DNA from: Verrucomicrobiales bacterium
Lineage (GTDB): Bacteria; Verrucomicrobiota; Verrucomicrobiia; Verrucomicrobiales; DEV007
Direction of reading: 5' to 3'
Length of the DNA stretch: 63,826 bases
Assembly (NCBI GenBank): GCA_029940475.1
Contig: JAPYUT010000017.1
Location: 1-63,826, forward strand
The translations under genes were made by a program, and so were the position numbers. The notes below the pieces were generated by a model. That model searched no databases and had not been told where the DNA came from. It was given only the letters and a program-made list of their open reading frames with translations. Of this stretch, positions 56,069 through 63,826 are shown one piece after another (the first letter of the stretch is position 1; each line of letters starts with the position of its first letter).

Positions 56069-57967
56069 ATGACTTTAAAACTGAGCATTATCCTTGCTGT
56101 GATTGCCTGTTGCGGACCTGTCGGTGCGGCGAAGAGGCCCAATATTCTCTGGATTACCAGTGAAGATAATGGCGCGGACCTGGGTTCCTACGGGTTTGAC
56201 TATGCCCACACGCCGGCTCTCGACATACTGGCCGGGCAGAGTGCAATTTACAGCAATGCATTTGCCACTGCCGGGGTGTGTGCCCCGGCGCGATCAACAA
56301 TCATTACCGGCATGTATCCACCGGCACTTGGCAGCCAACATATGCGCAGCCGGGCTCCGCTTCCGGAAGGTATCAGGTTTTATTCCCACTATCTGCGTGA
56401 GGCGGGATATTATTGCACCAACAACTCGAAGAAAGATTATAACCTGATCGAACCGTCTGGTGCCTGGGATGAATCGAGTCGCAATGCTCACTGGAAGAAT
56501 TGTCCCGCTGGTAAGCCCTTTTTTGCCATTTTTAACCATACCATTTCGCATGAGAGCAAGATTCGTCTCCGCGAAAAGTCCTTTCCTCACCACAAGATCG
56601 CAGACGCCCCGGTGCCGCCGTATCACCCTGACATTCCTGAAACCAGGAGGGATTGGGCACAGTATCACGCCAATATTTCAAAGCTTGATGATATTGTGGC
56701 CAGCAACCTCAAGGACCTTGCTGATGCGGGGATTGAGGACAATACGATCGTCTTTTATTACGGTGATCACGGTTCCGGCATGCCGCGACATAAGCGATGG
56801 TTGTGGGATTCGGGTATTCATATTCCCCTTCTGGTCAGGATTCCGGAAAAATGGAAGCATTTGCGGGAGGTTGCCCCTGGCAAGAAAACCGATCGCCTAG
56901 TGAGCTTTGTGGACCTCGGCCCGACTGTTCTCAGCCTTGCCGGAGTGCAGCCACCGCCACACATGCACGGCAAGGCATTTCTTGGTGAGCACGCTGTTGC
57001 GCCGCGGCAATATGTCCATGCCTTTCGTGGCCGTATGGATGAGCGCTATGACATGGTGCGGGCAGTCAGGGACAAGCGTTACAAGTATATCCGTAATTAC
57101 AACCCGCACCAGATTTACGGGCAATACATTGCCTACATGTTTCAGACTGATACCACCCGCCTATGGAAAGAGATGTTTGATGAGGGAAAACTCAACGCGG
57201 TGCAGAGTGCGTTCTGGGAGGTCAAGCCCCCGGTTGAATTCTACGATACCAAAACTGATCCTCACGAGGTCAGAAACCTCGCGTCCAGTCCAGGGCATGC
57301 ACGGGAACGTGCGCGTTTTGCAGCCGAATTGGACCGATGGCAGGAGGAAATTCGGGATCTGGGTTTCCTGCCGGAAGGACAGATGCATGACCGGAGGGGT
57401 GACCTGACACCTTATGAGTTCGGGCAGGATGCGGGGAAATATCCTTTCAGGAAGATTAAAGCCGCAGCAGAGAAGGCTGCCAGCGCGACGCCGGATTCAC
57501 TCGAGCAACTGCGCGCAATGATGAGTGATCCTGACGCGGCGGTTCGGTATTGGGGAGCGACGGGGTGTATTATTCTCGCAGAGAAAGCGGCAACCGCCAG
57601 GGGGGATCTTGTCAAGTTGTGCAAAGATCCCTCACCTGATGTGCGTACCGCTGCTGCACAGGCCTTGTTTGTCTTGGGTGAGGGAGGAAGGGCGCTGAAG
57701 GCGCTTGAAGGAGTGATGAGAGAGAAGAATGCATTTTCGCGCCTGCGGGCCATGAACGTGCTTGATCACATGAACGAAACGGCACGACCCGCGGTGGCGA
57801 GGATCGCGGAGCTTGGGGATAGCGAAAAAATTGGAGCTTACGGCGAGAACTATATAGGTAACGTGATCCGCAAAGCGGCGTCGGATCTTGGTATTTCCAG
57901 TGCCGCAGGTAAGGGTAAGAAACCCAGGGGCAAGCAGCGTCAAAAGAGCGGAAGCAAACGGAAATAG
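56069..57967 (+). CDS. Secreted sulfatase with HEAT-like C-terminus
   Basis: 632 aa with signal peptide (LSIILAVIACCGPVGA). Type I sulfatase: NILWITSEDNGADLG metal site, C71-A-P-A-R formylglycine motif, HLRHK-type basic HKRW after YYGDHGSGMPR. The C-terminal 150 residues (LEQLRAMMSDPDAAVRYWGATG, PDVRTAAAQALFVLG) are HEAT-like repeats, followed by a Lys/Arg/Gly-rich tail. The sulfatase acts on sulfated polysaccharide or sulfate ester outside the cytoplasm; the HEAT part may bind a partner. Different subfamily from the 29585 sulfatase. The ORF was chosen at ATG 56069 because the signal peptide begins there. Confidence 0.9.
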   Translation: MTLKLSIILAVIACCGPVGAAKRPNILWITSEDNGADLGSYGFDYAHTPALDILAGQSAIYSNAFATAGVCAPARSTIITGMYPPALGSQHMRSRAPLPEGIRFYSHYLREAGYYCTNNSKKDYNLIEPSGAWDESSRNAHWKNCPAGKPFFAIFNHTISHESKIRLREKSFPHHKIADAPVPPYHPDIPETRRDWAQYHANISKLDDIVASNLKDLADAGIEDNTIVFYYGDHGSGMPRHKRWLWDSGIHIPLLVRIPEKWKHLREVAPGKKTDRLVSFVDLGPTVLSLAGVQPPPHMHGKAFLGEHAVAPRQYVHAFRGRMDERYDMVRAVRDKRYKYIRNYNPHQIYGQYIAYMFQTDTTRLWKEMFDEGKLNAVQSAFWEVKPPVEFYDTKTDPHEVRNLASSPGHARERARFAAELDRWQEEIRDLGFLPEGQMHDRRGDLTPYEFGQDAGKYPFRKIKAAAEKAASATPDSLEQLRAMMSDPDAAVRYWGATGCIILAEKAATARGDLVKLCKDPSPDVRTAAAQALFVLGEGGRALKALEGVMREKNAFSRLRAMNVLDHMNETARPAVARIAELGDSEKIGAYGENYIGNVIRKAASDLGISSAAGKGKKPRGKQRQKSGSKRK

Positions 57968-58058
57968 GCCGGATACCAGGAACTGAACTGCAGGGTTGCT
58001 ATCTTTTAAGTGTGAGCAGTTCTTGCATTTAAGGAGACGCCTGACAACATTGCCAGCT

Positions 58059-59426
58059 ATGTTTTCGCAATTATCCGGAGGTCTTGAAGGTGTTTTTAAG
58101 AAGCTCAAGGGCCAAGGAAAAATTACCGAGAAGAATGTTGCTGACGCGATGCGCGAAGTGCGCATGGCACTACTTGAGGCGGATGTTGATTTTGGGGTTA
58201 CCAAGGAATTTATTGCCACGGTTAAAGAGCGGGCACTTGGAGACAAGGTATTAAGGAGTATCACGCCCGGGCAGCAGGTCGTTAAGGTATTCCAGGATTG
58301 CCTGACTGAATTGCTTGGCGGCGATGCTGCGGCATTGGATTTGAATGTGCCGGCGCGTATTCTTATGTGTGGTCTTAATGGTGCAGGAAAGACCACTACC
58401 TCGGGAAAACTTGCCTTGCGCCTGAAGAAGGAAGGACGCAAACCTTTGCTTATTGCTTGTGACCTTTACCGACCGGCGGCTGTGGAGCAGTTGGCCACCC
58501 TGGGCGAGGAGATTGGCGTTCCTGTCTACAGGCCTGATCCGGGGGAGAAGAATGTCGTGAAAGCGGCAAAGAAGGCCCTTGTCTGGGCAGAGGCTCAGGG
58601 AGGCAATGTTTTGATATTTGATACCGCGGGAAGACAGGAGATCGATACGCAACTGATTAAAGAGCTCAAGGGACTTAGTGATTATCTTAAGCCCAGGGAG
58701 ACACTGCTCGTTGCTGATGCCGCTACCGGGCAGCAGGCAGTCAGCGTTGCCACGCATTTCAAGGAGGCTGTTGGCTTAACCGGTATCGTGCTTACCAAGC
58801 TCGACGGTGATGCTCGCGGAGGTGCGGCACTGTCCATGCGCGCAGTGACTGGTCAGCCAATAAAATATGTTGGCGAGGGTGAAAAACTTAGTGACTTCGA
58901 TGTTTTCGTGCCGGCCCGCATGGCTGAGCGGATTCTAGGAATGGGTGATGTGGTTGGACTGGTGGAGAAGGCAGCCGGGGCAATTGACGAGGAAGAAGCC
59001 ATGCAGATGGCCAGGCGGATGGAGAAGAAATCCTTCGACTTCAATGATTTTCTTGCCCAGATGCAGATGATGCAGAAGATGGGGCCGCTGGATGGAATAC
59101 TGGGAATGTTGCCCGGGGCGGCGAAGTTGAAGGGGCTTGCCGGTGCCATGGATGAGGGCAAACTGAAGAGAGTCGAGGCAATCGTGTTGTCAATGACCCC
59201 GAAGGAACGCAGTCGTCCGGAGATACTCAACGGTAAACGGCGTTTGCGCCTAGCCAAGGGTAGCGGCAACAGTATTACCCAGGTAAATCAATTTTTACGT
59301 CAATTTGGACAGATGCGTAAGATGATGAGAAGCAAGGGCAAGATGCGTAAGATGATGGGGCAACTTGGGGGAGGGGGCATGGACCTTGGGAACCTTGGAG
59401 GATTGCCAAAGGGCATGAAGTTTTAG
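58059..59426 (+). CDS. ffh: Signal recognition particle protein Ffh
   Basis: About 455 aa SRP54 GTPase that binds signal sequences and targets ribosomes to the membrane. NG domain: GLNGAGKTTTSGKLALRLK (P-loop), DTAGRQEID, TKLDGDARGGAALS; methionine-rich M domain: MLPGAAKLKGL, SMTPKERSRPEILNGKRRLRLAKGSG and a C-terminal run of MRKMMR/MRKMMG. ATG 58059 (MFSQLSGGLEGVF) matches the usual N-terminus; an in-frame TTG at 58050 lies 12 bases after an AAGGAG sequence at 58031, an alternative start. The frame is open from 57996. Confidence 0.95.
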   Translation: MFSQLSGGLEGVFKKLKGQGKITEKNVADAMREVRMALLEADVDFGVTKEFIATVKERALGDKVLRSITPGQQVVKVFQDCLTELLGGDAAALDLNVPARILMCGLNGAGKTTTSGKLALRLKKEGRKPLLIACDLYRPAAVEQLATLGEEIGVPVYRPDPGEKNVVKAAKKALVWAEAQGGNVLIFDTAGRQEIDTQLIKELKGLSDYLKPRETLLVADAATGQQAVSVATHFKEAVGLTGIVLTKLDGDARGGAALSMRAVTGQPIKYVGEGEKLSDFDVFVPARMAERILGMGDVVGLVEKAAGAIDEEEAMQMARRMEKKSFDFNDFLAQMQMMQKMGPLDGILGMLPGAAKLKGLAGAMDEGKLKRVEAIVLSMTPKERSRPEILNGKRRLRLAKGSGNSITQVNQFLRQFGQMRKMMRSKGKMRKMMGQLGGGGMDLGNLGGLPKGMKF

Positions 59427-59543
59427 GGTTTCTTCTGCCGGGAAGAAAAAAATTTCTTGGCAATCCGGAAAAAGAGGCCAAGTTTAGCGCCCCATCAAAA
59501 AGCGGGGTTCAATAATTCCGCTGACGTAATTATCACTGATGCC

Positions 59544-59798
59544 ATGGCAGTTGCTATTCGATTAAAAAGAGAAGGAGCCAAAGGTCGACCCTATTACAGG
59601 GTGGTCGTTACCGATTCACGTTCGCCCCGTGATGGGCGTTTTATCGAGAGCGTGGGTGTTTACGACCCGATGAATGATGGGGATTCCACCATCGATCTGG
59701 ATAAGGTTGACCAGTGGATTGGTAACGGAGCAAAGCCCAGTGATACGGTACGGAGCCTGATCCGCAAAGCGCGCAAAGCTGCTACGGCGGCAGGTTAA
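59544..59798 (+). CDS. rpsP: 30S ribosomal protein S16
   Basis: 84 aa. [20 protein letters not shown] and [18 protein letters not shown] are the S16 signature; the tail [15 protein letters not shown] is also typical. ATG 59544 is chosen; the longer open frame from 59457 has no S16 homology. It follows ffh by 117 bases, but rimM, trmD and rplS, which commonly follow, are absent here. Confidence 0.96.
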   Translation: MAVAIRLKREGAKGRPYYRVVVTDSRSPRDGRFIESVGVYDPMNDGDSTIDLDKVDQWIGNGAKPSDTVRSLIRKARKAATAAG

Positions 59799-59976
59799 TT
59801 CTGGAAAGCGGGTTATTTTCAATGACCTTCGAGCGACATTACTTCAGTTTTTTGAAGGGTGCGCCGGCAAATCAATTGTGCGATCAGCGCAATCATTGAT
59901 GAGTTGTTGCCTGTGCCCGCAGGGCAATCTTGCAGCACCTGGGGAACTGGCGTAGCCTGTAGCAGACTTTCATCTG

Positions 59977-61785
59977 ATGGCTAGGTTTTCATTGCTGGTT
60001 TTATCTTTTGCCTTGGGAGCTTTGCCGCCATTCGCCGGCGGCAGGGATGCCGTTGCCGTCGAGGTCGTCGGCGGTGTTGATGCGGCACCTGAACCAGAAG
60101 GTTCGAGTGAGGGAGAGAAGCCTGAAGTGAAAATGCCACCGCTTTCAGCAGGGGATTCCATCCTCAAGGACCTGGACCTGGACCCCAGGGGAGGGGCTTT
60201 TGACAGGAAAATGGCATCACTGTTTCTTGACCAGGAGCAGCTTGAGCGAGTGAGGCAACAGATGATAGATCTTGACGCTGAGGATTTCCGGAAACGCAAC
60301 GCGGCGTCGAAAGCCCTTGCAATGGTGGAGGCTCCGGTTGAACACCTGCTTGGTGCCGCGCGCAGGGATGCCGGTGCTGAGATGTCCCGTCGCATCCAGG
60401 GTATCCTCAATGTGCGCATTAAGAAGCGTCGTCTTGATGCGCTTTATCATGTTGCGGGAAAGTTGGCTGCCGAGGAAACCCCGGGATGGGTTACCCGGCT
60501 GGGCGTGATGGCATCAACCTTTGACTCCGTTGCTCACTGGGATCTGTTGCGGATGTTCGAGATGGCTGCTGCCAAGTCCTCACGACAGCAGGATCGCGAG
60601 GTGCTTGACAAGGCTTTGGTAGCGAAGCAGGAAGCGCTCAGGGAACTTGCTGCTTTTGTAATTGGCTTCCGTTTTTCCGGAGATCTCGCAGTGAGTGAGA
60701 TTGCTGATGCCATTTGGGATGACGATCTTCTTAAACTTGCCAATGCCCGTGGGCGGGCTGCCGCCGGCGACAGAAGAGTCACAGCAGCATTGCTGGACTT
60801 ACTGCCTTCGAAAAGTCTTCGGGTGCGTCACGAGGCAGGACTTTTGCTTCGTGGTATATATGGCAAGGATTTTGGCTTTGCAGGCTATGATCCTGCTGAA
60901 AGGCAGGTCAAGGCGATTGGGCGTTGGCAGAATTTTATCGGCAGTTTGGCCAAGGACAGACAGGTCGCGCCGATGTTGCTTGGTAGTGGTGTTCGCGGCG
61001 AATTCATGGTGCTTGTTGGCAAAGCTCCGGGTAAGGAAGGGACTGTCATTGCGTGGACAACCAGTGGCAGGAAGATGAGCGGCTTTAAGATTGCCGCATC
61101 GATGGCGGCAATCAGGCCCGACCATATTTCCTTCGATGATACCACAGGCTTCATTGTTGCCTCCGGAGGGGGTCATGAAGACGGCAGGGTTGCAGTAATT
61201 ACTACTGATGGCACAGAGCTCTGGAGCGCGTCGGGAATTCCTGTGGAGGGAGGCACGGCGATCATGCCGGGAGGCAGATTGCTCGTGGCGATTGGCAGGG
61301 AGGTCGAAGAGCTGGATTTGAGGGGAGATCGTGTTGGAGTGTGGCAACTTCCATCACGGGCGGTTTTTTTTCAGCGCTTGCGGGAGGGGCGTTACCTTTG
61401 TGCCCATCCTGACGGCGGGAGCTTGGCTGAATACGGAACAGGTGGAGAATTATTATGGAAGGTGGATGGATTTAATCAACCGCGCTGGGTTGAGCGCCTC
61501 CAGAATGGCAACCTTCTCGTGGTTGTCGTTGCCGATAAGCCCAAGGAAGGCAGTGAACAAAAGGCAAGGGGCGGGAATATGGAGGTAATAGAGACCTCGC
61601 CGGATGGTAAAGTGATCATTTCCCGCATTCATCCGAAGGGTGTTAATGTCATCAGCAGTGCAGCGCGCTTGCCGAACGGAAATACTCTGGTTGGCACCGA
61701 GAAGGGTCTCGCTGAATACACTCCTGAAGGATATGCCGTCAAGGTTTGGTTAAAAACTGTCATCTCCTCGATCCATGTGCGTTAG
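59977..61785 (+). CDS. Secreted protein with helical N-terminal part and beta-propeller
   Basis: 602 aa. Signal peptide (LLVLSFALGALPPFAGG), a Pro/Glu-rich linker, a helical domain (residues about 70-300) with RNAASKALAMVEAPVEHLLGAAR and SLRVRHEAGLLLRGIYG that looks like HEAT or degenerate armadillo repeats, and a C-terminal propeller with repeats such as DGTELWSASG, GGELLWKVDGFN, RWVERLQNGNLLVV, ARLPNGNTLVG, the arylsulfotransferase/PQQ-like blade pattern. No catalytic site is visible. Its end overlaps the next gene by 11 bases, so they are co-translated. Confidence 0.78.
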   Translation: MARFSLLVLSFALGALPPFAGGRDAVAVEVVGGVDAAPEPEGSSEGEKPEVKMPPLSAGDSILKDLDLDPRGGAFDRKMASLFLDQEQLERVRQQMIDLDAEDFRKRNAASKALAMVEAPVEHLLGAARRDAGAEMSRRIQGILNVRIKKRRLDALYHVAGKLAAEETPGWVTRLGVMASTFDSVAHWDLLRMFEMAAAKSSRQQDREVLDKALVAKQEALRELAAFVIGFRFSGDLAVSEIADAIWDDDLLKLANARGRAAAGDRRVTAALLDLLPSKSLRVRHEAGLLLRGIYGKDFGFAGYDPAERQVKAIGRWQNFIGSLAKDRQVAPMLLGSGVRGEFMVLVGKAPGKEGTVIAWTTSGRKMSGFKIAASMAAIRPDHISFDDTTGFIVASGGGHEDGRVAVITTDGTELWSASGIPVEGGTAIMPGGRLLVAIGREVEELDLRGDRVGVWQLPSRAVFFQRLREGRYLCAHPDGGSLAEYGTGGELLWKVDGFNQPRWVERLQNGNLLVVVVADKPKEGSEQKARGGNMEVIETSPDGKVIISRIHPKGVNVISSAARLPNGNTLVGTEKGLAEYTPEGYAVKVWLKTVISSIHVR

Positions 61786-63742
61786 TTTTTTACGATTTCG
61801 CAGGGTTTCCTGTGCAGTTATTTGTGTTTCCTGGTGCATGTTATTCATGGGCGAATCGATCCTTTGCGCCGTCCAACCGGGGGCGAGTTGGTGGATTGAA
61901 GTTGTTGCTGAGCGCCAGGTGCCGGAAGCCTTGCTGGAATCACGCCGTAAGGTTGCTGATGAAAAGGCAAAAAAAGCCGATAAGAATTTAAGGGATAAGG
62001 CCCTGGGGAAAAAGGAGGATGTGGAACTGGGTGACAAACTGAAAGGCAAGGTCCAGGCCTTGCTGGATATCCTGCCCAAGTTAAAGCTGAAGGAGGATGG
62101 AGATGATCGGCTTGAGGAGGCAAAGGAAGATGATGCCAAGGCGCCTGCTGATCGAAAGGAGGCTTCTCCCGAGGAACCGGTTGTTGGCGCGAAGAAGAAA
62201 GCAGCGGTGGATGCCGATGAAGTGTCCGGAGGCAAGGATGCGATCAAGGAAAAGAAGGGGAACCCCGAGGACTTTCCGGAAAGGGAGACCCTTTCGATTA
62301 CTGTGGCCATGGCCGGTGAAATTCTCGCTTTAAGCAATGAGCACCTTGTATTCCGTCCGGCGTTGCAGCCGGATCAGGAGTTAAAGCTTCCACTCAGGCA
62401 GGTCACCTCATTGAGTCGCCATGCGCCGGGACAGGCAATCCAATCAGGAGATGACCGGGATTCCGAGTTTCGCGTTTCCTTGCGTGACGGATCGGAAATC
62501 CCGGGACAACTTGTAAAGCTTACTGATGAGGTAATTGTGGTCGCGCTGAGCGGCAGCGAGGCAAAATTCAGCCTGCCTCTTGCTGAAATCACCCGGGTTG
62601 AGCGAAGTGAACCGGTCAGTGAGGGTGCCAAGGGAATTCTTCCCGAGATCCCGGGCCGTCATATTGCGTCTCTTTCAACCGGTGAGATTGTCGCCGGGCA
62701 ACTCCTGCCTTCACGTGACTCCGATAAATGGTTGCGAATTTCCAGTCCGATCCTGACTGTCGAGGCACCATTGTCCCTGATTGACCTGCTTATTTTTCCC
62801 GATCCCGAGTCGGTTGTGGTGGATGTCGAGGAGTTGCTTGCCGCGGACCTTGAAGTGGAGGATGAGGGGAATAACGGCAAGCAGCCACGGGTTGCCGCAG
62901 TTCCGGATGCCAATCCTGACCGACTGGATGAGCCGGTACCTGTGGTTCGTCATCTCATATCGCTCTCCCCGGCCGGGATGCTGTGGGCAAAAAAAATCGA
63001 GGTCAGCGGCACTGATTTACTGGTATCGGCACTGGGTAAAGAGCGGGTTGCAGTTCCCCTTGACCGGGTTGAATCGTTGAGTTTTGGCCATGAGGGGCTA
63101 CCTGCGAGCGCTCCGGTTCTCGTCTGGGGCGGCTACGCTGATGCGGATGATGAATACCGCAAGACCATCGAGGCGATCGATAACCGTATCCCGGTGCGCA
63201 AGCTGATCCGCAATAGATCGAAGGTACCTGACGGTGATTTTATGCGCCATTTACGGCGTGCGCGCGTATTGCTGATTCCTGAAATGGAGGGATTCAAGAA
63301 GTCGGTCATGAAGGATGCAATGGATAAGGACGGCAGGGGATGTCCGAGTTGGAGTGAGGCATTTCGTGACTTCCTGCGTCGCGGCGGAAACATCGTGTTC
63401 CTCAGTCCGACCGGAGAAGCATTGTCTTTTTTTAATGAATGCGGTCTGGGTCCCCTGCGTTCAGGTGGCAGCGGCACCGGCTGGGAGTTCACTGCGGAAG
63501 GCAAGAAGCTTGGAGCCAAGGTGGCCGGCGTGGTGGCCAATGTGAATTCCACGCATTATTACCGGCAGGGGGAGCCTTGGAAAATCTGGGGTGCTGCGCA
63601 AGGGGGCGGTACCGGTGCTGTTGTTGTGGGACGGCGCATGGAGCGTGGTTGGGTAATGGTCTTTGGTGCTGATTTTTATGATTCCAATAACGATACGACC
63701 GAGACATTGCTACGCTTGATTGAATACCGGGGAAGCAGGTAG
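61775..63742 (+). CDS. Secreted protein of unknown function, coupled to the propeller gene
   Basis: 655 aa. Signal peptide near the N-terminus (AVICVSWCMLFMGESILC), a highly charged Lys/Glu/Asp-rich segment (residues about 50-165, probably unstructured or coiled coil), repeats of a beta unit (LSITVAMAGEILALSNEHLVF, FRVSLRDGSEIPGQLVKLTDE, IASLSTGEIVAGQL, HLISLSPAGMLWAKKIEV) and a C-terminal alpha/beta domain with VLVWGGYADADDEYRKT and NIVFLSPTGEALSFFNECG resembling a glutamine amidotransferase-like fold lacking a clear catalytic triad. The repeats resemble surface-protein domains in the 27972 gene's C-terminal half. Function unknown. Confidence 0.75.
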   Translation: MCVSFLRFRRVSCAVICVSWCMLFMGESILCAVQPGASWWIEVVAERQVPEALLESRRKVADEKAKKADKNLRDKALGKKEDVELGDKLKGKVQALLDILPKLKLKEDGDDRLEEAKEDDAKAPADRKEASPEEPVVGAKKKAAVDADEVSGGKDAIKEKKGNPEDFPERETLSITVAMAGEILALSNEHLVFRPALQPDQELKLPLRQVTSLSRHAPGQAIQSGDDRDSEFRVSLRDGSEIPGQLVKLTDEVIVVALSGSEAKFSLPLAEITRVERSEPVSEGAKGILPEIPGRHIASLSTGEIVAGQLLPSRDSDKWLRISSPILTVEAPLSLIDLLIFPDPESVVVDVEELLAADLEVEDEGNNGKQPRVAAVPDANPDRLDEPVPVVRHLISLSPAGMLWAKKIEVSGTDLLVSALGKERVAVPLDRVESLSFGHEGLPASAPVLVWGGYADADDEYRKTIEAIDNRIPVRKLIRNRSKVPDGDFMRHLRRARVLLIPEMEGFKKSVMKDAMDKDGRGCPSWSEAFRDFLRRGGNIVFLSPTGEALSFFNECGLGPLRSGGSGTGWEFTAEGKKLGAKVAGVVANVNSTHYYRQGEPWKIWGAAQGGGTGAVVVGRRMERGWVMVFGADFYDSNNDTTETLLRLIEYRGSR

Positions 63743-63826
63743 CAGGTCCTGGCCGTTGAGGTTTGCCCCTGTGCGGCATCCCGGAATTGCTTGATATCAA
63801 GAGAGGCGATTATCCGTATTCGACAC
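63743..63826. other. Window end, no gene seen
   Basis: The last 84 bases after the 655-residue gene hold no convincing start or terminator. Confidence 0.6.

Overview
The window is a gene-dense bacterial chromosome segment of moderate GC content, most likely from a Verrucomicrobiota (PVC-group) bacterium. Pointers to this are paired secreted sulfatases, several Gfo/Idh/MocA oxidoreductases (one with a Tat signal), secreted PQQ-type beta-propellers, a large secreted GH13 protein, a Gram-negative lipopolysaccharide set (kdsB, hldA, a GT4 glycosyltransferase), and start codons that mostly lack a clear Shine-Dalgarno sequence. The assignment is inferred from gene content; no rRNA is present. I saw no tRNA, CRISPR array, prophage or insertion sequence.

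Layout. 0-2 kb: squalene/phytoene synthase and rluD, convergent. 2-7.4 kb: a possible signalling cluster of a membrane Ser/Thr kinase with a zinc ribbon, a ClpX-like unfoldase without the zinc-binding domain, and a membrane protein with a degenerate class III cyclase domain. 7.5-10.8 kb: recR, lipA, a flavin reductase-like protein, and a MoeB-rhodanese (MOCS3/Uba4-type) gene whose conserved active-site Cys codon is UGA. 10.9-17.2 kb: an AP2-like protein, a transglutaminase-like protein, a PQQ propeller, a sugar isomerase and a YjhG-type D-xylonate dehydratase. 17.3-23.1 kb: addB-addA. 23.1-25.4 kb: a ppnP gene with an internal amber codon, a PqiA-like protein and two unknown membrane proteins. 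25.5-27.8 kb: two Gfo/Idh/MocA genes.

28-37.8 kb: a tightly packed minus-strand run, N-acetylneuraminate lyase - AEC permease - glcD - glcE - glcF - sulfatase/phosphoesterase fusion - metallopeptidase, with short gaps or 4-base overlaps. This looks like one operon linking glycan desulfation and sialic acid cleavage with glycolate-type oxidation. 37.9-45.1 kb: a 1372-residue GH13 protein, a second PQQ propeller and a Tat-exported Gfo/Idh/MocA protein. 45.1-50.6 kb: LPS glycosyltransferase, pyrG, kdsB, hldA. 50.7-56 kb: phoH, an HD-domain membrane phosphodiesterase, ybeY, an unknown gene, clpS and a DUF2017-like gene, several translationally coupled. 56-63.8 kb: a sulfatase with HEAT-like tail, ffh, rpsP and two coupled secreted proteins of unknown function.

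The most striking observation is the MoeB-rhodanese gene: an in-frame UGA exactly at the conserved Cys of the E1-like domain, followed at an appropriate distance by a hairpin resembling a bacterial SECIS element. It is a candidate selenoprotein, but a sequencing error or nonsense mutation is a real alternative, because ppnP in the same window also carries an in-frame stop. Next in interest are the ClpX-like protein with an apparently duplicated small subdomain, the sulfatase-phosphoesterase fusion, and a glcE whose homology begins well upstream of any canonical start codon.
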